A stretch of 31,478 nucleotides of DNA, from positions 1 to 31,478 of IMG/VR virus record IMGVR_UViG_3300027844_000659; one strand, given 5' to 3'. Shown here piece after piece: positions 22,534-30,854 of this stretch. The position numbers and the translations under genes are program-made. Source of the stretch: a virus. Position 1 is the stretch's first letter. The number at the start of each line of letters is the position of its first letter. The notes under the pieces were generated by a model that was given only the letters and a program-made list of their open reading frames with translations, ran no database searches and was not told where the DNA came from.

Positions 22534-22617
22534 TGCAGTCCTCCTAACTAGGGGTACTAAACGGCGGGAGACCGTACCACGACCCTGACGTCCTTGTCAA
22601 ACATTTTCTGAGAGTAT

Positions 22618-22818
22618 TCATAAGTCGGTTCTGAACACCAACTTGGAGCCGACTAATCTTCTCGCCCCGTTGTCTGGCCTCTTATCGACGAACGCTTCGA
22701 TCAGGAGAGCCAGGTCGTAGGTGCAGACAGGGCAGATGAAGTGGATCTCCGCCACGGCCTTGATAGCGGTGGGTGTGTGGTCGTATACTTCTCGGCAGCG
22801 GTCACACTTGAATGCCAT
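22618..22818 (-). CDS. Small zinc-ribbon protein
   Basis: This 66-residue protein begins MAFKCDRC (ATG at 22818) and contains two CxxC pairs (CDRC near residues 5-8 and CPVC near 29-32), as in a zinc ribbon. Such small proteins bind DNA, RNA or partner proteins. A TTG start at 22851 would add 11 residues and cross the opposite gene start; ATG is preferred although its upstream GGAAC is a weak ribosome site. It is the first gene of the leftward block, 25 bp from the terminase small-subunit start on the other strand. Confidence 0.7.
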   Translation of the reverse strand: MAFKCDRCREVYDHTPTAIKAVAEIHFICPVCTYDLALLIEAFVDKRPDNGARRLVGSKLVFRTDL

Positions 22819-22843
22819 GGTAGTTCCAAACGGAAGAGTTAAT

Positions 22844-23380
22844 GTGTCCAATCCAGACCCGCCAAAGGTTAATCCAAATAGGCAGTCCGACTATGAAGAC
22901 ATGATGCTCCGTCTCGGAGTAAAGAACAAGTTGAAAGAGGCTGTAGAGTCTGGGCACTCCTTCGAGGCGGCATGTGAACTGGTCGGAATACCTTATGAGT
23001 ATGCGTTCTCGGCGAGCCAGACGGACGATGACTTTCGTGAGATATGGCAGTTATCGAGGGCGAATGGGTCTGTAGATACGCTTCCCTGCCCAAGCACTGT
23101 GTGGCGAGACGGCCATGAGGTCAAGGCGGAGTTCTTGAACATGTTGGTCGAAGTCGGACTGTTCAATAAACTGGTACACATGGCTGCTCTTGCGGAGCCC
23201 GGAACTGTGCAGGGTGACAAGGTGCTAATGTTTTTCGGCAGGAGCGTTCTACCTCAGGTTCTGCCAAAGAAGGATGAGGACGACAAGAGCGAAGTGCGGC
23301 TCAACCAAAAGTCCGACAAGGAACTGGTGGAAATGTTGAACTCCTTACAGAGGGGTAGGCTTAGCCTAGATGGAGAATGA
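22844..23380 (+). CDS. Terminase small subunit (putative)
   Basis: This 178-residue protein has an N-terminal helix-turn-helix like that of many small terminase subunits: KLKEAVESGHSFEAACELVG, then IPYEYAFSASQTDDDFREIW (about residues 25-65). The small subunit recognises the packaging site and hands the DNA to the large subunit encoded directly downstream (11-bp overlap). GTG at 22844 is chosen as start because GGAAG lies 7 bases upstream; an ATG at 22817 in the same frame would lie on top of the divergent gene start. The C-terminus is acidic and helical. The call rests on the HTH pattern and position. Confidence 0.75.
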   Translation: MSNPDPPKVNPNRQSDYEDMMLRLGVKNKLKEAVESGHSFEAACELVGIPYEYAFSASQTDDDFREIWQLSRANGSVDTLPCPSTVWRDGHEVKAEFLNMLVEVGLFNKLVHMAALAEPGTVQGDKVLMFFGRSVLPQVLPKKDEDDKSEVRLNQKSDKELVEMLNSLQRGRLSLDGE

Positions 23381-24815
23381 AGACCTGCTTCACCTCATTA
23401 AGATAGAGGAGGAACTGCTCAAGAGAAGGGAGAAGGACCTACTAGGTTCTATCTCTGCGAACGATAGGCAGCGTGACTTCATAAACGCAGACAGCAAGGA
23501 GACCATGCTCACTGGTGCTAACCAGGCGGGCAAGTCTACGGCTCTCATGATGAAGTTCACCTACCACATGACGGGTCTGTATCCTTCATGGTATACGGGC
23601 GTGCGCTTCGACAAGCCGATCCAGGCTGCGCTAGGAGGAGAGACTGCGCAATCAACACGTGACTTGTTAGTCAACCGTCTCATTGGCCCACCAGAAGACA
23701 GGGGTGCTGGCTACTTCCCAAAGGGATCATTTGATCCAGAAAAGGACGTCACCCGCATGACTGGCGGTGTGGCTAATCAGATCGACTACTTCAGGGTCAA
23801 GCACTTTGACGCTGACGGTGACTTCGACGGATACAGCAAGGCCTATGTGTTTTCTTACTCTACGGGGTGGCGCAGACTCCAGGGCTACTCACTAGACTTG
23901 GTAGCGATTGACGAGGAACCTGAAATGATGGTCTACGAGGAACTGTCTGCACGTACGAATGCTACTGGTGGATACGTAGACATTGCAATGACTCCCCTGC
24001 GGGGTGAGACTGAACTGTACTTAGTGTTCGAGGCTGCCACGGGCGATATCAAGCGACTGATCAACTACGACATAACTAAGGCTACGCACATGGCTGTGGA
24101 GCAGCGTAACCACTTGTTGAAGAAGTATGAGAACAACCCATTCGCAGAGGCACGTCTGTACGGAAGGCCTGTCGCTAGTCAGGGGTTGATTTACAATGTG
24201 CCGCACGAGGTGATTACCACTGCGGACTTCCAGGTGGGCACCTACCACAAGCAGATCATAGGGATAGACCTTGCGCACACTACGGGTAAGTGGGCTGCTG
24301 TAAAGTTATCGAGCGACCCGAACTCTGGCATTACCTACGTGGTTCAGGACTTCAAGTCTGAAAGGATGTCCGTCGCTGATTTTGCTAGTCGTTTGATAGG
24401 GATGGGTGGACGTGAGATCCCTGTGGCGTGGCCCCATGACGCAATGAGGGAGACCTCGTCTGGTACAGTTGTATCACAACTGAGGAAGTTGGGTGTCAAT
24501 GTTCTTCCGGAGGCTGCTCATATGATAGACCCCATGACGGGGACTAAGACTCGTGCCTTAATGAGCGTAATAGAGAAGGCCTTGGACATGATGAATCAGG
24601 GCAACCTTTTATTCATGTTACGTGGAACTAAGGAGATCCTGACAGAGATGCGGAGATATAGGCATAAAAGTGGGAAAATAGTTCCAAGGCAGGAAGATCA
24701 TTGCATTGACTCCTTGCACAAGGCGGTTATGATGCTACACCTAGCGAAGCCAGGGAATGCGAGGGCGCAGATGCGATCCTTCAGGCTACCTGAGCAGGAC
24801 TTCTTTGGAGGTTAG
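23370..24815 (+). CDS. terL: Terminase large subunit
   Basis: This 481-residue packaging motor has Walker A GANQAGKST (residues 49-57), Walker B LDLVAIDEE (175-183) and, in the nuclease half, IGIDLAHT (about 298-305) and the late acidic DSLHKAV segment near 455-462. The ATPase pumps DNA into the prohead and the RNase H-like nuclease cuts the concatemer. The start ATG lies inside the end of the small-subunit gene, and the portal gene follows within 2 bases. The length and order terminase, portal, scaffold, capsid are typical of podoviruses. All key residues visible here are intact. Confidence 0.93.
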   Translation: MENEDLLHLIKIEEELLKRREKDLLGSISANDRQRDFINADSKETMLTGANQAGKSTALMMKFTYHMTGLYPSWYTGVRFDKPIQAALGGETAQSTRDLLVNRLIGPPEDRGAGYFPKGSFDPEKDVTRMTGGVANQIDYFRVKHFDADGDFDGYSKAYVFSYSTGWRRLQGYSLDLVAIDEEPEMMVYEELSARTNATGGYVDIAMTPLRGETELYLVFEAATGDIKRLINYDITKATHMAVEQRNHLLKKYENNPFAEARLYGRPVASQGLIYNVPHEVITTADFQVGTYHKQIIGIDLAHTTGKWAAVKLSSDPNSGITYVVQDFKSERMSVADFASRLIGMGGREIPVAWPHDAMRETSSGTVVSQLRKLGVNVLPEAAHMIDPMTGTKTRALMSVIEKALDMMNQGNLLFMLRGTKEILTEMRRYRHKSGKIVPRQEDHCIDSLHKAVMMLHLAKPGNARAQMRSFRLPEQDFFGG

Positions 24816-24816
24816 A

Positions 24817-26415
24817 TTGACCGAAGTACAAGAACTGTTAGCCAGGTTGAGCACAATGAAGTCTAGTCGGGCGAACCACGAGAACGCTTGGCAGGACATA
24901 TCGAACTATATGATGCCCTTTAGGGGCGACATAACAACCAAGAAGGCTAAGGGCTCGCAGAGGGTCCACCCGGTATTTGACTCTACTGCCATGATTGCCG
25001 CAGATCAGTTAGTCAACTTCATGAAGGGTTCATTGCTACCACCGTCGCAGGACTGGTTGAGGCTTGTTCCCCCATACGACTTCACGCACGACGACGTTGC
25101 CAAGAAGACTTTAGACATTACGGCTCAGCGAGTGCTCGCTCAACTGGCGGACAGTAACTTCTATAGCGAGGCTACGTCTGTGTTGAGGGATCTGATTGTT
25201 CTGGGCAACGGTACTCTAATGATCGAGGAGGACACGTTAAGTCCTAACTCCAACAACGGTATAACCTTCGAGTCCGTTCCTATAGGTCAGATGTGGTGGT
25301 CTCAGGGTAAGGGTGGTCGTGTCATAATGGTCGCCCGAAGGTACCAGATGCCTGCTATTGACGCAGCCCGTTTCTTCAAGGACCCAGGACCAGACGCATT
25401 GCAGAACCTTTCCCAGGGTAAGCAAATGGAACTTGTTGATTACTATCAGTTTGTGTTCGAGAACGAGAACCGGGTGTTTGGTGGCCTACCTGCAAAAACA
25501 ACCAAGAAATATCGGAGTCTTTATGTCAGCGAGACGGGAGGCGGTCGTATACTTAAAGAGGAAGGCTATGACATTCCTCCATTCGTCGTGAGTAGGCTTC
25601 ACCGTGTAGACGGCGAGGAGTACGGTCGTGGGCGTGGACACTTGGCCCGTGCGGACGCTAGAGGGCTAAGCGAACTAAGGAGACAAATACTTATTGCCGC
25701 AGGCAAGGATCTCAACCCGCCCCTAATGGTTGAAGACGACAGTATGGTTGACATGGACCTGACCAGCGGGGGTATGCTAGTAACACGACCACCCGTAAAG
25801 ATATCCCCGAACTACCTCCGCAGTGGCGCTGACTACGCTGCTGCCGACAAGATCGCCAGAGACGACCGTGACCAGATCCGACAAGCGTTCCTCTCCGACG
25901 TTCTTGCTGAACCTGCCAGTCAGCCCCGTTCTGCTGAAGAGTCCAGGCAGCGGCAGGCTAGGAGCCTTCAGAGACTTGCGTCCGCCGCCGATATCATTAA
26001 CGACGAGTTCCTTGGTCCAACAGTCCAGTCTGTGATTGGTATCATGGCGAGGAATGGTAAACTCCCCGAAGCGGAGGCTATGGCTTCTGCGGTAGGAGGC
26101 GAGGTTCAGGCGGTGGTGCGATTTGCTTCCCCCTTCTTCTCTGCACAGAAGCAGGAATCGGCTGGACGGGTTATGTCGTTCTTGGAGCGCAGGCTTGCAT
26201 TGTTCCAGGCGACACAGGATCCTGCATATATCGAGGACATTGACCCGGACCGCTTACGCTCCTTTGATAGTAGGATGTCGGACGTTCCGGCGGAAATCTT
26301 TAGGAGTCAAGAGGAGATAGACGAGATCAGGCAGGCACGTGCTGAACGTTCTGCCCAAGAGCGTATGCAGCAAATGGAACAGGACTCACCGCAACAAGGG
26401 GGACAGGGTGGATAA
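24817..26415 (+). CDS. Portal (head-tail connector) protein
   Basis: This 532-residue protein matches the T7-type portal: an N-terminal region on ENAWQDISNYMMPFRGD, a segment QLVNFMKGSLLPPSQDWLRLVPP (in part, about 65-87), and late QARSLQRLASAADIINDEF near 390-410. Portals form the dodecameric ring through which DNA enters and leaves the head. TTG at 24817 is the best start because GGAGG lies a few bases before it, overlapping the terminase stop region; the longer frame starting at 24757 would overlap the terminase end by 59 bp with no ribosome-binding site. The Gln-rich C-terminus (MQQMEQDSPQQGGQGG) is typical of flexible portal tails. Confidence 0.9.
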   Translation: MTEVQELLARLSTMKSSRANHENAWQDISNYMMPFRGDITTKKAKGSQRVHPVFDSTAMIAADQLVNFMKGSLLPPSQDWLRLVPPYDFTHDDVAKKTLDITAQRVLAQLADSNFYSEATSVLRDLIVLGNGTLMIEEDTLSPNSNNGITFESVPIGQMWWSQGKGGRVIMVARRYQMPAIDAARFFKDPGPDALQNLSQGKQMELVDYYQFVFENENRVFGGLPAKTTKKYRSLYVSETGGGRILKEEGYDIPPFVVSRLHRVDGEEYGRGRGHLARADARGLSELRRQILIAAGKDLNPPLMVEDDSMVDMDLTSGGMLVTRPPVKISPNYLRSGADYAAADKIARDDRDQIRQAFLSDVLAEPASQPRSAEESRQRQARSLQRLASAADIINDEFLGPTVQSVIGIMARNGKLPEAEAMASAVGGEVQAVVRFASPFFSAQKQESAGRVMSFLERRLALFQATQDPAYIEDIDPDRLRSFDSRMSDVPAEIFRSQEEIDEIRQARAERSAQERMQQMEQDSPQQGGQGG

Positions 26416-27295
26416 GTTTGACGCTCTCATAGGCGCTCGCTCCGGCTTCAAGGGTCAGGAGTTAGTGGACTTCAATAAGGGTGCCAAGGAGGCTGCGGCC
26501 AAGGGTGCTTTGTCTGGCTCGGTGACAGCAAGTTATCTAGCGCCTCTACCATTGAATGTCGCATACAAGGCAACGAGAGTGGCGTTCCTTGGTTTAAAGA
26601 ACTGGAAAGTGGCGAGAGGCGCCAAGGTGATTGGGGACGCAGCGGCGGCACAGAGCAGACTAAGCAACCCCAAAATGCACAAGGTTATTAGTGTTGCGGG
26701 AAAATCCTTAGCAAGGTTTGGGAAATTTATGGAACGAATGACTAAGGCTGGACGCAATGCAAATGGTCTCCCTAGAGGATCAGGTCCACCTAGAGATCTC
26801 CGCCATCGAGTAACCCAAATGGTAAGCGAAACAGCAACCAGACTCTTGACTGCTCCAAAGCCGTTCGCAATCTTTCGTCCAGGAACCACAGGCGGAAGAA
26901 CTCTGCAATCGGCCACCCAGTTCCATAATAAGGCGAGGTGGGGGCAGAAAATGCCCACTGTACGAGTGATCCCTCAGGGCACCGATCAGGTCGGAATGCT
27001 GGTCGCCAGCATTATGGGTAAGTCAGATAACCATTTTAAAAGGACCAGGGCGGGGCTAGGTGTACTGGACAAACTATACTATGGGGCTGCCAGGAAAGTC
27101 GGGACGTCTGCTCCTGTTCTTTTCGGTAGGGTCCAGTTAATGCGAGAACACGTTTCCAATAACACGGCTATTGGTGAGATGAATAATAGAAGCCCTCGTC
27201 CCGTTTCCCGAGCGTATTCTACCCAGCCCCCGTGGTATGACAAGCATATCCCAAATCCAGGCTGGGGATGGAGAGAGAAGAATGTTACTAAATGA
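26408..27295 (+). CDS. Hypothetical basic protein after portal gene
   Basis: This is a 295-residue, strongly basic protein with Ala- and Gly-rich helical segments. It begins at GTG 26408 behind a purine-rich site (GGGGGACAGG) and overlaps the portal gene by 8 bp. No motif is recognised. A hydrophobic stretch (ASYLAPLPLNVAYKATRVAFLG) around residues 40-60 is weakly membrane-like. Position between portal and scaffold suggests a minor head, assembly or DNA-contacting protein, but this cannot be confirmed. A longer frame starting at 26339 lacks a ribosome-binding site and is not preferred. Confidence 0.72.
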   Translation: MDKFDALIGARSGFKGQELVDFNKGAKEAAAKGALSGSVTASYLAPLPLNVAYKATRVAFLGLKNWKVARGAKVIGDAAAAQSRLSNPKMHKVISVAGKSLARFGKFMERMTKAGRNANGLPRGSGPPRDLRHRVTQMVSETATRLLTAPKPFAIFRPGTTGGRTLQSATQFHNKARWGQKMPTVRVIPQGTDQVGMLVASIMGKSDNHFKRTRAGLGVLDKLYYGAARKVGTSAPVLFGRVQLMREHVSNNTAIGEMNNRSPRPVSRAYSTQPPWYDKHIPNPGWGWREKNVTK

Positions 27296-27542
27296 GGCAT
27301 ACCTTGCTGTATTTGATAACCCTGCTGGCGTGCGGGTTCTAAAGCACTTAGATTCCATGTTCGGCGCCAGGGACACGCTGGAGCCTGAAGAGTTGATAAA
27401 CAAAAGCCATGAGTCTGAGGGGTCTTTGTCAAGAGTCCCTATAGACCCAGTTGCTATGGCTAAGAGGCAAGGATTGCGTTCTGCGTATTGGAAGATATGC
27501 GCCATGATAGAGAACGCTAGAAAAGAGAAGAGCAGTGGATAA
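27282..27542 (+). CDS. Bbp19-like small phage protein
   Basis: This 86-residue protein has the pattern EAYLAVFDNPAGVRVLKHL in its first third, followed by DPVAMAKRQGLRSAYWKICAMI. This matches the small Bbp19-like family (an F-x-x-P-x-G-x-x-V-L start and a G-x-R helix end), which sits between portal and scaffold genes in many podoviruses; its function is unknown. ATG at 27282 is preferred because GGAGAGAGAAG precedes it; the gene overlaps the previous one by 14 bp and the scaffold start lies in its last bases. Confidence 0.75.
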   Translation: MLLNEAYLAVFDNPAGVRVLKHLDSMFGARDTLEPEELINKSHESEGSLSRVPIDPVAMAKRQGLRSAYWKICAMIENARKEKSSG

Positions 27543-28299
27543 TAGCGAGGACCCGGTGGCCGAAGATAAGATCCTGGGCAAGTTTGATAACGTGGACTCT
27601 CTTGCTAGGAGTTACCAGGAGTTGCAGAGTCGTATGGGTAACTCTGTTCGTATCCCGAATAATGAATCGTCCTCTGAGGAGACAGCGGCGTTTTACCAGA
27701 AGATGGGAATGCCGGAATCTCCTGACGGTTACACAGTGGGTGAGGGTATGGAGGAGATGCTGGAGGGCTTCAAGCCCATGGCGCACTCTGCCAACCTAAC
27801 GCAGCGACAGTTTGACCACTTTGCCAATGCACAGGGTGAGGCAGCAGCAGCGGCGGAAGAGTCACTGAAGGCTTCAGAGGGCCGACTGAAGGGTAAGTGG
27901 GGAGACAACTATGAGATGTCGCAGGGGGTAGCAGCGGGTGCGGTCGAAGCCCTTTCTGAACACAGTGAGACTCTAGGGGCGGTGCTGGCTGGGGTTGACC
28001 TCCGTGACGAGGGATCTCATGAGTTATTTACAACCATCGGGCAACTGCTCATGGATGGCAACGCACCAACACAAGGTCAAGGAGACAGCATGGCTGGAGA
28101 GACTGATGACATGGCTATTGCCATTCGTGTCCGGGAACTAATGAAGACGAAGGCGTTTTCTGACATACGGGACCCTGAGCACGAGAAGACTAAGGTTGAG
28201 TACTATGAGAAGATCACCCAGTTGGTGAACCGTGGCTATGAGGGAGTGTCTGACGCTCGCCTCAAGCCGAACCCGTTCAGGGGGGTGGGACTTGAGTAA
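27535..28299 (+). CDS. Scaffolding (capsid assembly) protein
   Basis: This is a 254-residue acidic protein with the layout of podovirus scaffolds: ILGKFDNVDSLARSYQELQSRMG (in two parts, about 13-35), then AAFYQKMGMPESPDGYTVG (about 51-69), a long acidic helical middle, and a C-terminal helical basic region (KTKVEYYEKITQLVNRGYEG). Scaffolds line the inside of the prohead and are removed during packaging. It starts with GTG at 27535 and is followed by the major capsid gene after a short intergenic region with a promoter-like sequence. No protease domain is seen. Confidence 0.88.
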   Translation: MDNSEDPVAEDKILGKFDNVDSLARSYQELQSRMGNSVRIPNNESSSEETAAFYQKMGMPESPDGYTVGEGMEEMLEGFKPMAHSANLTQRQFDHFANAQGEAAAAAEESLKASEGRLKGKWGDNYEMSQGVAAGAVEALSEHSETLGAVLAGVDLRDEGSHELFTTIGQLLMDGNAPTQGQGDSMAGETDDMAIAIRVRELMKTKAFSDIRDPEHEKTKVEYYEKITQLVNRGYEGVSDARLKPNPFRGVGLE

Positions 28300-28354
28300 C
28301 ATTAGTGTTGGAAAACCTAAAGAGGTACTTGACAAGGATAAGGACAAGAAGTAA
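28292..28354 (+). CDS. Possible 20-residue Lys/Asp-rich mini-protein
   Basis: A TTG-start frame at 28292 overlaps the scaffold stop codon and encodes 20 residues ending DKDKDKK. GGGGTGGGA lies upstream. Charge-rich and very short, it is only a candidate; comparison with related phages would decide. Confidence 0.2.
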   Translation: MSNISVGKPKEVLDKDKDKK

Positions 28355-28445
28355 TCTAGCAATGCTCCATAACCTTCGGGCGGGGCTGGCACCAGGGAAG
28401 ACTGGCGAGTAGGGTAAGCGTAGTTACCAAGGTAGGCCCATATGT

Positions 28446-28475
28446 TTGGACAACCTTCCGTAGCAAACTTAATAC
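28446..28475 (+). promoter_or_regulatory. Candidate promoter before major capsid gene
   Basis: TTGGAC (28446-28451) and TAATAC (28470-28475) are spaced by 18 bp, 21 bases before the capsid start codon. A strong GGAGG site follows at 28482-28486. A hairpin GGTAA/TTACC (28413-28428) lies upstream. A local promoter would allow strong capsid expression; transcription start is inferred. Confidence 0.4.
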
Positions 28476-28496
28476 TTTGTTTGGAGGAAATGTCTA

Positions 28497-29864
28497 ATGG
28501 CATACGTAGGATTTGGCACTGGTTCTTGGCCCGGCACCACAGGTGACGGCGTCGCTAACAGTGCATCTAATAACTACACACAGTTGTTCAAGACCGCTTA
28601 TGCGGACATGATTCGACTGAAGGCGCAGACCTTACATTCTGCTTTGTCTGATACCTGCATGCCCGAGGTACTTCGTGGTGACCCCCTGATGCTTGACTCG
28701 TACAAGTCTGTAACCCTGACGACCCGTGACCGTGGTCAGCAGTACGGTGCCGACAGTACTGGCGGAGACAAGGCGTACAAGGAAACCGACAACGAGCGTA
28801 GAGAACTTCGTCCTGAGTTCCATGAGTTCGCTGAACTCTTTGATCCTCGTGACGAGCGTGCTCTCATGCGTGCGATCCAGCCTGACGGTGCTTATGTTGC
28901 CAACGTGGCAGCGGCGTTCAACCGCAAGAAGGACGAGGTTATCCTCAATGCCTTCAGGGGTCCCGTGACTGTCAATGGTACGGCTTTCGCAGACAGCACC
29001 ACCGTTGCGTTGCATGCTTTCCGCAAGGACTGCGATCTCGCTTACGGTAGCACGACTGCGATTGCTGGCGGACTGGCAGCGGGTTCTTCTACCGACCTGC
29101 TTGGTGGACCCGCCGATGCGAGTGCTCCCGATGATAACTCAGCGTCTGGCGACAACATCGGCGGAACTATTGGTGCAGCCGCAGCCGCTGTCCTTGCAGC
29201 AGAGACTTACACTGGCGGAGTGTTACCCGCCTTCTCCCTTACACAGGAGTTTGGTTGTCAGCAGATCGTCGAGGGTGACATTCAGACCATCGGCAGTACT
29301 GGCACTGGTGCAGGAATCGTTGGTACTGATGCGGCACAAGGGCTTCACATCAAGAAGTTGTTGACTGCCCTCAATGTTCTTCAGACGAACGGTGCTTGGC
29401 AGGGACAGCGCATTTACGTTGTGCTTCACCCGGATCAGGTAAATGACTTGATGCACGAAGTCCAGTACACCAGTTCAGACTACAACGCACTTCAGCCGCT
29501 CATGTACGGGCAACCTGTTCCGTTCCTGGGTTGTGAGTTCCGTGTCTGCAATCAGATTCCGCAAGAGACTGTTCTCTCCGGCGTTGGTGCTTCGGCTCTC
29601 CAGGATCCAGCCTCAGCCAATAACGCATACGCAACTCTGTCCTTCGAGACGGCCACGAACGGTCGTTACGTTTGGATGTACACGGAGGATGCGAACATCT
29701 TCGGCATGGGTGACGAAATGACGGTTCGATTCGACGAGATCCCAGACCGTGGGTACTCCTTGCAGTGTTACCACGACTTCAGTCTTGGTGCCGTTCGCAT
29801 GGACCCCAAGAAGATGGTTGCGATCCCCTGTCACAAGGGAACTGCCGCAGTAGCCATCGCCTAG
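28497..29864 (+). CDS. Major capsid protein
   Basis: This is a 455-residue structural protein placed directly after the scaffold gene, with a strong Shine-Dalgarno site (GGAGG 9 bases before ATG). Segments such as NNYTQLFKTAYADMIRLKAQ, LMLDSYKSVTLTTRDRG and FNRKKDEVILNAFRG are typical of the podovirus HK97-fold capsid proteins. A variable Gly/Ser/Asp-rich loop follows (about 185-225), and GAAAAAVLAAETYTGG (about 225-240) belongs to the same insertion. The position and codon-rich translation signals fit the most abundant virion protein. The exact family is not certain from sequence alone. Confidence 0.88.
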   Translation: MAYVGFGTGSWPGTTGDGVANSASNNYTQLFKTAYADMIRLKAQTLHSALSDTCMPEVLRGDPLMLDSYKSVTLTTRDRGQQYGADSTGGDKAYKETDNERRELRPEFHEFAELFDPRDERALMRAIQPDGAYVANVAAAFNRKKDEVILNAFRGPVTVNGTAFADSTTVALHAFRKDCDLAYGSTTAIAGGLAAGSSTDLLGGPADASAPDDNSASGDNIGGTIGAAAAAVLAAETYTGGVLPAFSLTQEFGCQQIVEGDIQTIGSTGTGAGIVGTDAAQGLHIKKLLTALNVLQTNGAWQGQRIYVVLHPDQVNDLMHEVQYTSSDYNALQPLMYGQPVPFLGCEFRVCNQIPQETVLSGVGASALQDPASANNAYATLSFETATNGRYVWMYTEDANIFGMGDEMTVRFDEIPDRGYSLQCYHDFSLGAVRMDPKKMVAIPCHKGTAAVAIA

Positions 29865-29883
29865 TTTGATTGAGGGGACCCTC

Positions 29884-30312
29884 GTGACAGGTAAGACACA
29901 TTACTGGTCGCAAAAGTGCTTGTCACTGATCGGTGGTGCATCGGTCACGGGGGTCACTACGACATGGATTGCTCTTCTCACTGCGAACCCAACTGGGGAC
30001 GGTGAGGCTGCAACGGATTGCCCGGGTCTAACCAGGACCCAGGTATACACGAGTGGCTCCACTGCTCCGTACTGGTCGGCGGTGAAGTCAGAGGGTGACA
30101 AGAAGTTAATCGACAATGTAGGCACTGTGTCTTGGTTTGCCGGAACAGCCGAGAGTGGTTGGACGCAAGAGATCATTGTGGGCATAGGTATTTACGATGC
30201 TGCTACAGTTGGCAATCTGCTATACTGGGAAGCACTTGACGCAAACATAACAATAGCGCCGGAAGAGGAGTTAGCCTTCGGTACTGGCGCAATAAAAGTG
30301 AGGGAAGACTAA
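29884..30312 (+). CDS. Small virion protein (tail fibre or decoration-like)
   Basis: This is a 142-residue protein with TTTWIALLTANPTGDGEA near the start and QEIIVGIGIYDAATVGNLLYWEAL near the end. This is a pattern of phage tail-fibre-like or decoration proteins with a WxALLTAxP start and an IGIYDAAxxGNLL end. Start at GTG 29884 is chosen since GAGGGG lies 6 bases upstream; the open frame begins at 29866. It lies directly after the capsid gene. A trimeric decoration or a head-tail joining part is possible. Confidence 0.72.
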   Translation: MTGKTHYWSQKCLSLIGGASVTGVTTTWIALLTANPTGDGEAATDCPGLTRTQVYTSGSTAPYWSAVKSEGDKKLIDNVGTVSWFAGTAESGWTQEIIVGIGIYDAATVGNLLYWEALDANITIAPEEELAFGTGAIKVRED

Positions 30313-30313
30313 T

Positions 30314-30823
30314 ATGGGACTAAGTAACTTAGGCGAGCAGGTTTCACTGAACAGACTGTTCTCTGCGGACCAAACCCCAACAGCAAGTACGGTACAGGAG
30401 GATATGGGTCCAATCGTGGCGTCCCCAAATACTGTAAAATACTTCATTCACTTGCATGCCGCCACGGCTACACCAGCGACCGCCCCAACCGAGTCCGACA
30501 TGGGGACTACCTATACAGGGAGCGCCAACTCTCCTGGCGTGGTGTACGCAGCACAACAACTCACCTTCGATCCGTTGACTGAGGCTACTGGTACTGCCAC
30601 TAACGTTATTTCCCTAACCAGCACCGTGACGTTCACGACTTCCGCCGCATCCGACTGGCCTGTTATCGCCTACTACTCGATCCATGCATGTGCAACGGCA
30701 GCAGCAGCGGCCACCGCCAATATGATCTTTTACGGCACCTTCGCCACTCCTGCTACTGTGGGCCTGGGAGATACTGTGCAGATCGTTTCCGGTGGTACTG
30801 GACTTGCCATAGCCGCAGAGTAG
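30314..30823 (+). CDS. Small virion protein, Ala/Thr-rich
   Basis: This 169-residue protein shows FIHLHAATATPATAPTESDM near residues 44-63, a pattern of beta-rich virion proteins, and an Ala/Thr-rich tail (ACATAAAAATANMIFYGTF). It resembles the preceding protein in size and composition and may be a second decoration or tail part. It starts with ATG behind GGGAAG, one base after the previous stop. There is no signal peptide or transmembrane segment. Function remains inferred from context. Confidence 0.68.
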   Translation: MGLSNLGEQVSLNRLFSADQTPTASTVQEDMGPIVASPNTVKYFIHLHAATATPATAPTESDMGTTYTGSANSPGVVYAAQQLTFDPLTEATGTATNVISLTSTVTFTTSAASDWPVIAYYSIHACATAAAAATANMIFYGTFATPATVGLGDTVQIVSGGTGLAIAAE

Positions 30824-30849
30824 ACCTCTTGTGGTTGCATAAGGAGGTC
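30823..30849 (+). promoter_or_regulatory. RBS-covering hairpin before tail-like gene
   Basis: GACCTC (30823-30828) pairs with GAGGTC (30844-30849) over 6 bp, with additional TT/AA pairing; the strong AAGGAGG site for the gene at 30855 lies in the 3' arm. This may limit translation until the hairpin opens, for instance by ribosomes finishing the preceding gene. Confidence 0.4.
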
Positions 30850-30854
30850 GAGGG

